NCBI GenBank assembly: GCA_039105265.1
Contig: JAPFFF010000055.1
Span: forward strand, 930,001 to 994,000
Length of the DNA stretch: 64,000 nucleotides
Direction of reading: 5' to 3'
Source of the DNA: Tritrichomonas musculus
Taxonomy: Eukaryota; Parabasalia; Tritrichomonadida; Tritrichomonadidae
The notes under the pieces were generated by a model. That model was not told the origin of the DNA. It saw only the letters and a list, made by a program, of their open reading frames with translations, and ran no database searches. This document shows positions 41,966 to 51,500 of the stretch, one piece after another (within the stretch, counting starts at the first letter, position 1; each line of letters starts with the position of its first letter). The translations under genes and the position numbers were made by a program.

Positions 41966-42185
41966 AACTAACGACGGTTGACGAGTAAAAACGAAATTTT
42001 CAATAATTACTCAAATTAAATATAAACTAACGACGGTTGACGAGTAAAACGAAGATTTCAATAATTACTCAAATTAAATATAAACTAACGACGGTTGACG
42101 AGTAAAACGAAGATTTCAATAATTACTCAAATTAAATATAAACTAACGACGGTTGACGAGTAAAAACGAAATTTTCAATACTTTG
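41966..42185. repeat. Left subterminal tandem array (4 copies, 58-59 bp)
   Basis: Units begin ACTAACGACGGTTGACGAGT and recur with ACGACGG at 41971, 42030, 42088 and 42146. They are separated by AATAATTACTCAAATTAAAT-like spacers. Confidence 0.85.
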
Positions 42186-42392
42186 ACGAGAAAACGACTA
42201 GTCAAATTTTTAAAATTTTTTAATTCAATACTCTCACAAATCGAAAAAATTTTATAAAATACGTTATTTCCGAAATGTCTGATAATTTGAATACTTCGCC
42301 AAGGGCTCAAACTTTTCAAAGTTTCACATAAATCGAAAAAAATTTTTATAAATAAACGTTCACCACAAATTATAAAATTATTTTATCATTTA

Positions 42393-42410
42393 TTTTTATA
42401 TCACATGTCT
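42393..42410 (+). promoter_or_regulatory. Shared Maverick upstream motif, gene 1
   Basis: TTTTTATATCACATGTCT, about 80 bp before the ATG at 42491. The same 18 bp occurs upstream of the polymerase and of the rightmost gene. Confidence 0.5.
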
Positions 42411-42417
42411 CAAAAAA

Positions 42418-42502
42418 AAATCTCAAAAGTCAAAAATTGAAAACATAAATTTTATACGTAAATGATTAAATTTATTTTAATATAAAGAATATGTCAAAAT
42501 TA
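42418..42502 (+). repeat. Duplicate of inner TIR sequence including a start codon
   Basis: These 85 bp copy 41886-41970 (constant offset 532 bp), including AATATAAAGAATATG against AAAATAAAGAATATG at the start codon. Differences are few. The copy here is the leader and first codons of the first Maverick gene. Confidence 0.85.
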
Positions 42503-43924
42503 AATAGAAATAATTTTAAAGGTTTGAAACTTGATAAACTTAATAAATATATTGAATTAATTAATGAAAAACTTAACGTTACTCTTCATGAGTCGCCTTC
42601 ATGGCAAGGTTCAGTTTCAAATTTAATGAAATTTTTAAATGAAAATAATTATATACAACATGAAGGTTTGAGAATAAATGATAAATCAATTTCAAATTTT
42701 ATTTCTAGATTAAATAATTTTCAAAACAAAAACGATAATTTAAATTTTTTACCAATTAATAAAATGAATAAATCGAAAATTCCGCAATTAATAAATAATG
42801 TTTCTCAATTAAACCAAATGCGTGATCAATCATACGCTAGCTTGGCAGAAAATAACATTAATAAGAAAGACTTAACTAAAGCATTAAATGATATGGCGTT
42901 TTACCGTGAAAGAATGGCTGCAATTCAACCAACGAAAAAGGCAAAACAAAATAAATACGGTAATGTTGGTATGGATGACTTAATTAATGTTGTGGCTAAA
43001 TTAAATCAAGATGTTAAACAAATTCGAGACGCTCAGAGTGTTGTAAGTGCGAATGAATGGATTAATCGACATGGATATAATGATTTATATGAAGCCACCG
43101 GTAAAGATTTAGATGGTGACGGAATACCTGAAGTCGTCGTACAAACAAAAGAAGGTAAGAAACCTGTAATAGTTAATGGATTTACAACCGTTCCGTCATT
43201 ATTCCCATATCGCAATGCTTATTATAAAACTTACCCATCTGTGGACCAACGTAAAGAAGCTCATAAACAAGGTATAAACTTAAGAGGATTTATTAATAAT
43301 ATATATCATCCTGAATTTGATGAAACAGGGCGTACAGTCACTAATTATGCAGGTGAAAGTTGGCAAGACTTTGAAACAAAATTAAAAGCTGCTGGTATCG
43401 ATGAAAAGCACTTAATCAAACCAAAGAAACGTTCAACTTATCAGGCATTTGTTGGTAAGTGTATCTCTCCAATTTATCAAGGTATCAAATACCTCAACGG
43501 TGTAAAATTACCATTCACACTTACACAAATGGCAACGGTTATATGGAATCAATTTGCTTTACTTCCTGCAATGGTTTATGTTTATGGTGAAAGTGTTATG
43601 AATGTTAATGAGGATCAATGGAAGAATTTAAGAGGAAAGAAAGCAGTTAAAGAAGCTATTGAGTTCATAGTTCACGATTATTTAATTAATCCTGTAAAAA
43701 TTGGTGAATTTGTACCTACTGCATGTGAAATGTGTAATAAATCCGGACTACCAGTTGACCCTGAACATATTCCATTAGTTGCTAAAGCAACAATTGCAAT
43801 AATACTTAAAGGAATAAATACATTACCTCCAAATCCAAGTGATTTTAATAAATGGTTTGATGCTAATGTTCAATCACAAGTACAAGCATTACAAACATCA
43901 GCAATCGTAGAAGAACCTGAATAA
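42491..43924 (+). CDS. Maverick protein of unknown function with dockerin-like calcium loop (477 aa)
   Basis: First plus-strand gene of the element. Residues about 1-150 are basic and helical (KLNRNNFKGLKLDKLNKYIE). A short helix-rich region (MDDLINVVAKLNQDVKQIRD) precedes residues 205-222, KDLDGDGIPEVVVQTKEGKK, whose DxDGDGxPE pattern matches dockerin/FG-GAP type calcium-binding loops. The C-terminal half contains LPFTLTQMATVIWNQFALLP, a hydrophobic segment, and two cysteines (TACEMCNKSG). I cannot assign a family; a virion-associated role is a guess from position and from the calcium motif. Its leader duplicates sequence from the TIR. Confidence 0.75.
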   Translation: MSKLNRNNFKGLKLDKLNKYIELINEKLNVTLHESPSWQGSVSNLMKFLNENNYIQHEGLRINDKSISNFISRLNNFQNKNDNLNFLPINKMNKSKIPQLINNVSQLNQMRDQSYASLAENNINKKDLTKALNDMAFYRERMAAIQPTKKAKQNKYGNVGMDDLINVVAKLNQDVKQIRDAQSVVSANEWINRHGYNDLYEATGKDLDGDGIPEVVVQTKEGKKPVIVNGFTTVPSLFPYRNAYYKTYPSVDQRKEAHKQGINLRGFINNIYHPEFDETGRTVTNYAGESWQDFETKLKAAGIDEKHLIKPKKRSTYQAFVGKCISPIYQGIKYLNGVKLPFTLTQMATVIWNQFALLPAMVYVYGESVMNVNEDQWKNLRGKKAVKEAIEFIVHDYLINPVKIGEFVPTACEMCNKSGLPVDPEHIPLVAKATIAIILKGINTLPPNPSDFNKWFDANVQSQVQALQTSAIVEEPE

Positions 43925-44031
43925 TAAATTTTAAGAAATGTGTTAATATCTAATTTCAGTTAATGATTAATAAACTTAAAAATATATTTTTATCAATAAT
44001 TAAAATAAACTTTTACATTAATACATAGAAA

Positions 44032-44865
44032 ATGAATACATCATTAGAGAATATGGTTAAAACGCACGTTATGAATACGTTGAAAACCTATACTATGAAT
44101 AAAAATGAAAGCCTAATTTCTGAAATACACCCTGAGGTTAATATTAGGTTAAATAGTGTTAACGTCATAGTTGGTAAGCAATCATCAGGAAAGACTGTGA
44201 TAGCATTAAAGGAAATCATCAAATTAGGTGTATTAAATACTCATCACTTATTTATCTACGTTACAAAAGACGGTCAAGAATCAGATAAAACATTTTTAGC
44301 TTTAAAGCCACTTCTTATGATTCCATATATTATAATTAGTGAACAAGAAGCTGTTGAATTTATGAAGGATTTAATCTCAGCAAAGAATTTATATAATCTT
44401 ATCAAACGGGAAAACTTGCAGGATAAAATAGATGATCAACAAAAAGAGGATATGTTTAAAATGCTTGCCGTTTCTGATTTCAACCGAGAAGTATTGCATA
44501 CAATCGTTTTATTCGATGATATCTCAAATAGTAAACTCTTTTCTTCAGAAGAATCTTATTTTAGCCAATTAATACGTAGATGTAGACATATAAATTTTTC
44601 ATTCCTCCTTTTAATTCAAGGCTGGAAAGGATTAAAACCTCATGTTAAAAATGAAATATCAACATTATTTATATTTCCATGTTTCAATAAACAACAATTA
44701 CGTTATATTTATTCACAATCAGCATCTAATTTATCATTTGACGAATTTTATGAAATGTATTCAAAAATATTGAAACGAAAAACTGAAGATTGTGAAAGTC
44801 ATCCATATATGATCATTCAAGTTGTCGATGGCGGTAATACATCAATAGAACTTGACGATTCCTGA
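44032..44865 (+). CDS. Maverick P-loop packaging ATPase (A32/FtsK-HerA type, 277 aa)
   Basis: Walker A is VGKQSSGKT (47-55) and Walker B is IVLFDDISN (158-166, D162/D163). FSFLLLIQGWKGLKPHVKNE further on resembles the sensor region of A32-type ATPases (a polar residue after a strand, then KxxxN). The length is typical. In Polintons and related viruses this enzyme is believed to pump DNA into the preformed capsid. Its 3' end overlaps the convergent gene at 44817-45176 by 49 bp. Confidence 0.85.
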   Translation: MNTSLENMVKTHVMNTLKTYTMNKNESLISEIHPEVNIRLNSVNVIVGKQSSGKTVIALKEIIKLGVLNTHHLFIYVTKDGQESDKTFLALKPLLMIPYIIISEQEAVEFMKDLISAKNLYNLIKRENLQDKIDDQQKEDMFKMLAVSDFNREVLHTIVLFDDISNSKLFSSEESYFSQLIRRCRHINFSFLLLIQGWKGLKPHVKNEISTLFIFPCFNKQQLRYIYSQSASNLSFDEFYEMYSKILKRKTEDCESHPYMIIQVVDGGNTSIELDDS

Positions 44866-45176
44866 AGAAATGATATAATTTTATTTACTGTATTTCTGAT
44901 TTCATTTATTTCATTCCTTAATTCTTCAATGGCATCCGTCCTGGGTGAAGCCTTACTAACTATATCTTTTTCCTCTTTTTCAACCCATTTCTTTAACATC
45001 AACACACCCTTTATTTTTGTAATTCTATAGCCATCGATTTTATACATTTTGTTTAATTTATGAGTCGTTAACTTATCCACTTCTTCCTTATTCTTTGAAT
45101 ACCATAAATTAAATTCATCGACTGTTTTAAATTCTTTTAAATAGTTTTTAATTGGTTCAATAACTTTTAAATCCAT
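44817..45176 (-). CDS. Small Maverick protein with C-terminal coiled coil (119 aa)
   Basis: ATG at 45176. The N-terminal half is charged and helical (KEFKTVDEFNLWYSKNKEEV), then comes a KMYKIDGYRITKIKGVLMLK segment that could be a small DNA-binding or protein-binding fold. Residues about 80-110 are a heptad-like coiled coil (IEELRNEINEIRNTVNKIIS). The C-terminus overlaps the ATPase gene on the other strand. No family recognised. Confidence 0.6.
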   Translation of the reverse strand: MDLKVIEPIKNYLKEFKTVDEFNLWYSKNKEEVDKLTTHKLNKMYKIDGYRITKIKGVLMLKKWVEKEEKDIVSKASPRTDAIEELRNEINEIRNTVNKIISFLQESSSSIDVLPPSTT

Positions 45177-45246
45177 GAATTATGAAATAATTCTGATCAA
45201 AGATCTTTAATTAAAAACAAAAATAAAAATTTTTAATTAATAATAA

Positions 45247-45390
45247 ATGAGTTTATCAGAAATTTTTCTTGGTTGTTTAGCAATTATTGAACTCGCTAAT
45301 TTACTCATTCGCATTGTGAAACTTTCCCCAACATTAAACGATAAACCACCTGAATTAACTGATGAAATGAGGAAACGACTTTACTCATGA
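45247..45390 (+). CDS. Very small Maverick membrane peptide (47 aa)
   Basis: A 47-codon ATG-to-TGA frame in the gap between two minus genes. The N-terminal two thirds is hydrophobic (MSLSEIFLGCLAIIELANLL), then it turns charged (IRIVKLSPTLNDKPPELTDE, MRKRLYS). The clean hydrophobic-then-charged layout and its snug fit in the gap argue that it is real. It might be a small virion or holin-like membrane protein, but that is speculative. Confidence 0.45.
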   Translation: MSLSEIFLGCLAIIELANLLIRIVKLSPTLNDKPPELTDEMRKRLYS

Positions 45391-45397
45391 TTTATTT

Positions 45398-45718
45398 TTA
45401 TTCCTTCAGTAATGGAATATCAAACCTTCTAATACCTGCACCATTTGCGCCTACAATTCTTCGAGCTCCTGCACCGTTCGCACCTAACGCGTTAACGTTT
45501 CCACCTTTATAATTAATTCTGTCATTTAATTTACTCACACCATTTCCGATTGTATTTATCACCTCACCAGCACTTCCACCTATTAAATCACCAGCTTGTC
45601 CTATCAATGGTGCAAATCTACCAACTGTTTCAACTGCTTTCTTTACTTTTGGAACTATTTTGCCAATTATGTTTTTAGCTCCGTTCACAATATTTTTAAA
45701 CCAACTTCCAAATGCCAT
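45398..45718 (-). CDS. pVI-like amphipathic minor-capsid candidate A (106 aa)
   Basis: Starts MAFGSWFKNIVNGAKNIIGK, almost the same as the product of 53430-53657 (MAFGSWFKKLAGKVKEAAKD). The N-terminus forms an amphipathic basic helix, followed by hydrophobic VETVGRFAPLIGQAGDLIGG and a glycine/alanine/asparagine-rich tail with an internal repeat (GANGAGARRIVGANGAGIRR). Small proteins with an N-terminal amphipathic helix are characteristic of adenovirus pVI-like minor capsid proteins, which help the particle disrupt membranes; this link is by analogy. No cleavage signal or protease partner was identified. Confidence 0.55.
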   Translation of the reverse strand: MAFGSWFKNIVNGAKNIIGKIVPKVKKAVETVGRFAPLIGQAGDLIGGSAGEVINTIGNGVSKLNDRINYKGGNVNALGANGAGARRIVGANGAGIRRFDIPLLKE

Positions 45719-45831
45719 ATTTTCATTAATGTAAAAAATTTATTTTTCATTTCTTAATTCATTTATTTTTTCAAAACTATAAAATTCTTTTCTTTATTAA
45801 CTTATTATTTAATTTTTTTTCAATATTTAAA

Positions 45832-47550
45832 ATGACATACTTAAACGCTCAAACGAAAAATTTAGGAAATGATGAAGGAGATGTTCTCACATTCTTTCAA
45901 AACAAACTTAGAAATTTAATTCAACGAAATGGTGGCGATAATTCATTTAGTCAAGTTATGGAAGAATTCACAAATAAAGATGCACCAATGCCAGTGGGTA
46001 CTAAAACAAGAATAAAACTAACTCATTCTGGTCATACAATTTCACAAATCGAAAAAGGATTTTCTACGATTCTTTTAGAGTACTTTGTTCAATTATCTGA
46101 ACCCGTTGATGTTTCCGCAGATATTAATAAGTTAATGCAACTTTATACTGTATTCAAAAATGCCGTTGAATTTTATGAAGACTGTAGATTTTGGATTGAT
46201 GGAAAATTACTTGATACTTACAGACAAGATGAACTTCAACGTGAATCATTCGCATACAATTCAATTAAACCACGTGATGCTAAAGCAACTTCAAAATTCT
46301 CTCACTCAACATGGGAAAATGTATCTCAATTTTCACCTTCAATTTGTGGATGCTATTTTCCACTTGCAGACGTTGCCGACGGTAAACCACACAAATTAAC
46401 TATAGAATTAACAATACCATTTACTGATCAGCTTGCGCTTCAAGCATGGCAACTTTACCCTAACAAAATTAGTGGTGAAATTGAAGAAGAAGTTAAAACA
46501 TCACTTCGTGCCATGGTTTGGGGTCAAGTTAATCCTAATGTTGTTAAAGAAACATTTCAATTTCTCGATGATAAAGCCATTGATGAAGAAATGCCAGCAG
46601 TTGTTCCAATTACTCGTAAATTCACGCAAGTAGGAAAGCCAGCAAATATTGTCGTTCAATATAAAGCTGGTGAAGCTCCAAATGAAAACGAAGAACCTGA
46701 TCCAAATATATTAAAAGTTAATGTATCAAAAGATAAAGTAGTAAATGATAAATTGACTATAACATCAGCAAATGGAATTGATATGAAAGTTGGTAAAATA
46801 ACATTAAATGTTTTAGGTGGTACCATTCAATTAGGTCGATCAAATCTTTCAGGATTTGGTCTCAAGCCTGGAGTATATCAAGGACTTATTCGTGAATTAC
46901 AAACTGCATTATTAGTTCCATCACAAGAATTAACACGTGAAATATTTGAAGGTACTGCTAAAGTTAATGGTTTAGAAATTTCAAAATCAATTCCTCTCAG
47001 AAATGCAACAAATATAACCATGATGTTCCCTAAGAGTCCATTAGATATTACATGCTTTGATAATATCATGTATCAAAACGTTCAATTAGTCGTTAATAAA
47101 AGAACATATCCAGATACTGAATTTTCAAACACTTGCTCTGCCAGATTTTACCAGCATCAATTAATAGCTAATGAATTAGATGGAGCACTTGAAGCTACAC
47201 AAGAATTTGAGGATTCATTCACTCAACCCCTTAATGATCCCGTAACTGGTAAACGTTACTCAAACTGCAGAAGTGATGGAACAAGTTTTGGTATTAACTT
47301 CCAACTTGAACGTTCAAACGCTGGTTATGTATTTGATGGAATCGATACTGGCTCTAATTCTGTTACAGTTACATTCCGTGGTCAACCAATGTATAGAGGA
47401 ATTGATGACACTTATTATATTCCTGATCCAGAATATCCAGATCAACACCCACCTGCGCCTGAAGCTTGGATATGTAGCGATACATACTTTGCTTGGTCAA
47501 CTAAGGGTGTTGAATATTTCCCTAATGGTGTTCCAGTTGGTTATGAATAA
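45832..47550 (+). CDS. Major capsid protein candidate (double jelly-roll type, 572 aa)
   Basis: A beta-rich protein of the size expected for Polinton major capsid proteins, placed among virion-like genes downstream of the ATPase. Candidate features include FEDCRFWIDGKLLDTY-like text (residues about 113-130), SPSICGCYFPLADVADGKPH and KLTIELTIPFTD in the first half. The second half has ITLNVLGGTIQLGRSN, LVVNKRTYPDTEFSN and SVTVTFRGQPMYRG. Its acidic, aromatic composition with many short strands suits a jelly-roll fold. I did not see a diagnostic sequence motif because this family diverges strongly; the call rests on size, position and strand pattern. It could instead be the penton or another structural protein. 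Confidence 0.55.
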   Translation: MTYLNAQTKNLGNDEGDVLTFFQNKLRNLIQRNGGDNSFSQVMEEFTNKDAPMPVGTKTRIKLTHSGHTISQIEKGFSTILLEYFVQLSEPVDVSADINKLMQLYTVFKNAVEFYEDCRFWIDGKLLDTYRQDELQRESFAYNSIKPRDAKATSKFSHSTWENVSQFSPSICGCYFPLADVADGKPHKLTIELTIPFTDQLALQAWQLYPNKISGEIEEEVKTSLRAMVWGQVNPNVVKETFQFLDDKAIDEEMPAVVPITRKFTQVGKPANIVVQYKAGEAPNENEEPDPNILKVNVSKDKVVNDKLTITSANGIDMKVGKITLNVLGGTIQLGRSNLSGFGLKPGVYQGLIRELQTALLVPSQELTREIFEGTAKVNGLEISKSIPLRNATNITMMFPKSPLDITCFDNIMYQNVQLVVNKRTYPDTEFSNTCSARFYQHQLIANELDGALEATQEFEDSFTQPLNDPVTGKRYSNCRSDGTSFGINFQLERSNAGYVFDGIDTGSNSVTVTFRGQPMYRGIDDTYYIPDPEYPDQHPPAPEAWICSDTYFAWSTKGVEYFPNGVPVGYE

Positions 47551-47648
47551 ATCTAATAATTAATTTAATTATTTTTTCATTTCAAACGTTTTCAAAAATT
47601 TTTAAATCTATTTAAAACTTATTTTTCAAATTTTTTATTTCTATATAA

Positions 47649-48119
47649 ATGAGTGAATACATCAACATTAATAAGTTATTCGAAAAACTTCCTGAATCAG
47701 AACTTAAAGCCGTTCAAGTATATTTTGATGACTTCATAACTGATAAATTCTATAAATATAAAATGAACATAAAAATTTTATGTCTTTCATTAGTTTATAA
47801 AGATAACACCCAAAAAGTCATGACATATAAAGAATTTAGAGAGTTATTCCCTCAGTGTGAATGGTTAACTATTCCTAAACGTGCCTTCGGTGTCTTAACA
47901 TCAGGATCACAAATACGATTAATGAAAGCTTATATTAAAGCTGATAGAATAAATTATAAAACATCATTTTATCATGAATGTGTAGTAAAAGAATGTGAAA
48001 ATCAAAATAAACTTAATGAATTCATTAAAAATAGGTCTGATGCTAAAGTTGAAATTGTAAATGAATTAGCTAGTAAATGTAACATAAACGAAGATGAAAT
48101 AGACCCAGACGAATTCTAA
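47649..48119 (+). CDS. Maverick protein of unknown function (156 aa)
   Basis: ATG at 47649 after an AT-rich leader. Helical, mixed charge, acidic end (CNINEDEIDPDEF). The middle (EFRELFPQCEWLTIPKRAFG) is cysteine- and tryptophan-containing, but no family is recognised. It sits between the capsid candidate and the fibre-region genes on the same strand. Confidence 0.65.
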   Translation: MSEYININKLFEKLPESELKAVQVYFDDFITDKFYKYKMNIKILCLSLVYKDNTQKVMTYKEFRELFPQCEWLTIPKRAFGVLTSGSQIRLMKAYIKADRINYKTSFYHECVVKECENQNKLNEFIKNRSDAKVEIVNELASKCNINEDEIDPDEF

Positions 48120-48184
48120 AAGAATTCTGCAGCCAAAGGCTACATGTTTTAAATTCACATATTTTTATTTTTATCAAATCATAA

Positions 48185-48577
48185 ATGCATAAAACAACCA
48201 AAACTTACTTTATCACTCGTGACTATGAAAATAAATTTCCTCCTGAGTTCGTTAATTCTCGCAATGATAAATATATTTCATTTCAATATTGCCGTGCTAC
48301 ATGTGATGGATATTTAGATGGCGAAACCGAATGCCACGCGTCATTTGTTCCACGTGATGAATACTGTGATTCTCTCGTTTGGTATGCTAATTTAACGCCT
48401 CCAGATGACAACAGAAAATATAAATATACATTAAACCATGATAGATTTAAAGTATGGTTCACTGATGCAAAAGGTAATGAAATAATACCTGATAACTTCA
48501 CCTTTTCCTTAAATTTGAATATTAAATATTTTATTTTTATAATTAATAAATCAATAAATGACTGCAATAATTACTAA
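48185..48577 (+). CDS. Small beta-rich Maverick protein, possibly a minor jelly-roll protein (130 aa)
   Basis: ATG at 48185 in the context TTTTTATCAAATCATAAATG. Short strands alternate (TYFITRDYENKFP, YISFQYCRATCDGYLDGET), ending with KVWFTDAKGNEIIPDNFTFS, a strand-turn-strand resembling the end of single jelly-roll capsid proteins. The last 20 or so residues are hydrophobic (IKYFIFIINKS) and overlap the next gene by 20 bp. A penton-like role is possible but not shown. Confidence 0.5.
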   Translation: MHKTTKTYFITRDYENKFPPEFVNSRNDKYISFQYCRATCDGYLDGETECHASFVPRDEYCDSLVWYANLTPPDDNRKYKYTLNHDRFKVWFTDAKGNEIIPDNFTFSLNLNIKYFIFIINKSINDCNNY

Positions 48578-51500
48578 ACAAAATGCAAAAGATGGAGCAT
48601 TCACTGGTGGAGGAGGTGGTAGTTCTGATAAAGATTCAGAATTTAAAAACATTCATGTTCACAATGATGCCACTATTGATGGAGACATAATAATGACTTC
48701 AACAAATCCTCAAAGTTTAACATTAAGACTTGCTGATATTGACGCATCAGTTTCTTCATACAATCAACAAACCATGAAATTTACGGATGAATTAAACAAT
48801 CATGAATCAAGAATTAAAACATTAGAAGATAAACAAGATGGTGATGATGGTGACTTTTCATTTGAAGATGGTATATATGATTTCATAATTACTTCAGATA
48901 AATTAACGGAAAATTTAGATCAACCAGATTTAAACACATTATCAATCAAAACTGAATTTGGTGAATATATCGGTGATGTTTTCGAAATAGAATTACCTGC
49001 ATATATGAAATTACCAAAAGCAATTATAACTAAAACTTCTAAAGAAAACATGTTTAAAAATCCTATTGTTAACATTTCAAATGGAAATTATGAGTTGGTT
49101 TATCAAGAAGATGACGTTGGAGCAAAAATATATATGTCAAATAAAAAAGGTGATACACCATTAAATTTATATACATCTGGATTTATGAAAATCAATTATA
49201 TCGCAAATCAAAAAACAAATGTTAGTTGTGACAAAGCTAATGATTCAAATAAATTAATAAATCTTAAGTGTAATACAATAGATGCAGACAATTGTTTTAA
49301 ATTATATCGTTCACCATTACCAGACTTCTATGAAATGAAAGCTTACGGTGTAATAGATGATAAAACAAATCCTTTATATTATGCAGATTGGGGATATATT
49401 CCTGGTAGTCCTGAATTTGAAGCATTAATTGAAGGTCAAACTTTTGAGTTTCACGATGAAGCATTCGGTACTGATTACAAAATGACTAAACAAGGTAATG
49501 AATGGGTAGGTACTAATTACAGTTTCAATATACCCCTGAAATTAACACGTAAAAATCCTGGTTCTCATGAAGTAGCCTTTATATGTATTGCTAAAAATGA
49601 AGCTAATAAAAAAGTATTACACACTTTCGCAGGTTATGATAATCAAGGAAACCCATTTGAGTTATTAGTTAATAAAGGAATGTTAACACCTAAAGATAAC
49701 TGTAAAATTCAAACGTATAAAGAAGATAATGACGCATGGAGGGTTTACATTTACCCCGTCAAAGATTTTGCTAATTGTACATATTCAGCAACTTTAAACA
49801 TTAATAATAAAACTTATGACTTCATTGTTGACTTCGAATATAAATCATCGGGATTAAATAATTATAAACTTCAATCTGACAATTATTTTGAATTACTTGA
49901 ATACCATTATACTTCACCTTTGCAAGTCGGTAATCCTCCATATGGTTTAATACTATATATGCCAAAAGATGATGAATTAATTTATACTATTGCTGATGTA
50001 AGTTATGAAAAAGGAATGAATACATTTGAATTCTTAGCTAATACTGGTTATTATACTGTCTCACCACGACCTGAAGCATGCACAACACTTTATACAAACT
50101 TTAACATTCAAACTTCAGGTGTAGTCATAGGTGAAAACATTGAATCCCACGTTTTCGTTTTAAATTCATTAGGAAATACAGTTGATATTGCGGTTAATCA
50201 AATATCAGCACTTCAAAATTATTGTGCAAAGTTAGAGAAAGAAATTAATGATATGAAAAATAAAACAAATTGGTTTGATGTAGTTATGGATGTCGTACAA
50301 ATTAGTAACTTTTGTTTTAACTTTGGCGGATTAATGAAAGTTGGTGCTGAAGGTATATTTGGTGCATTAAAATTAGCGTTTAGTAAAAATGCTGGATCAA
50401 CTGTTAAAGAAGTTGCATATGTTGATGAAATAATTGATGATGGATTAGTATTAGCACCTCATGAAGTAGTTGAAGAAAAACCTTATATTGAAACGGAAAT
50501 TATAATTCCAGATGAAAGATTATGTTTTAAATATTTCTGTGAACATATTGAAACTAATTATAAAATTGATGTTTCATTTATGGTTGATGATATTGGCGAG
50601 ATGTACCGAATTTACGAATATGAGTATAAGGAAAATGGAAGTATTGAATGTTTGAACTCAGATGTTGCTGATATTTCAGCTATTAATTGCGAATTAGTTT
50701 ATGAATTTCCATATATTTTAATTTATGGAACAGTTCAACCATCATTTGTTAAACTCAAATACACCCCAGCAGCTAAAAACGATAAAGAATTATTATTAGG
50801 TGAAACATTAACTAATAACCAATTATTAACAGCATCAGCAACTAAAAAATTGATTGAAAATCATAAAAATCATTTAAATGAATCATTCACGAATAAATTA
50901 AGTGAAACATTAAATAATTATGCAACTGTTCGATATGTTCAAGATAATTATCCGTCATACACATATTTAAACACAAATTTTAAAAATAACAATCAATTAA
51001 CAAATGCATTAAATGCTTATGTATTAAAAACAGAATTAGCTGAAGCAATCCCAACAATACCAAATGATTTAGTCAATAATGAAACATTAACAAATGCATT
51101 AAATGCTTATGTATTAAAAACAGAATTAGCTGAAGCAATCCCAACAATACCAAATGATTTAGTTAATGAATCTGCACTGAGTACTGCATTGACAACAGCT
51201 TTGGAACCATATGCGAAGACTCTGGACTTACCAGATATGACCAAGTATGCACTCGCTGAAGATATCCCTGAGATACCCATAGATTTGGTTAATGAATCTG
51301 CGTTGAGTACTACGTTGAACGATTATGCTTTGGCAACAGATATGACCCATGCTATTGAGCAAGTAAAAAGTGAAATTCCAGAGATTATTGAAGGGCAAAC
51401 AACTATTCAATTCAAAATTGAAAATAATACAATTCCTGATTTGGATTACGACACATATCATGAAATGATTGAGCAATATGGACTGGATATTGTTTCATCA

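Noticed and set aside
41971-42185. Regular spaced repeats considered as a CRISPR-like array
   Set aside because: The spacers are also repeated, the organism is a eukaryote and the array is part of the Maverick end; it is a tandem repeat.
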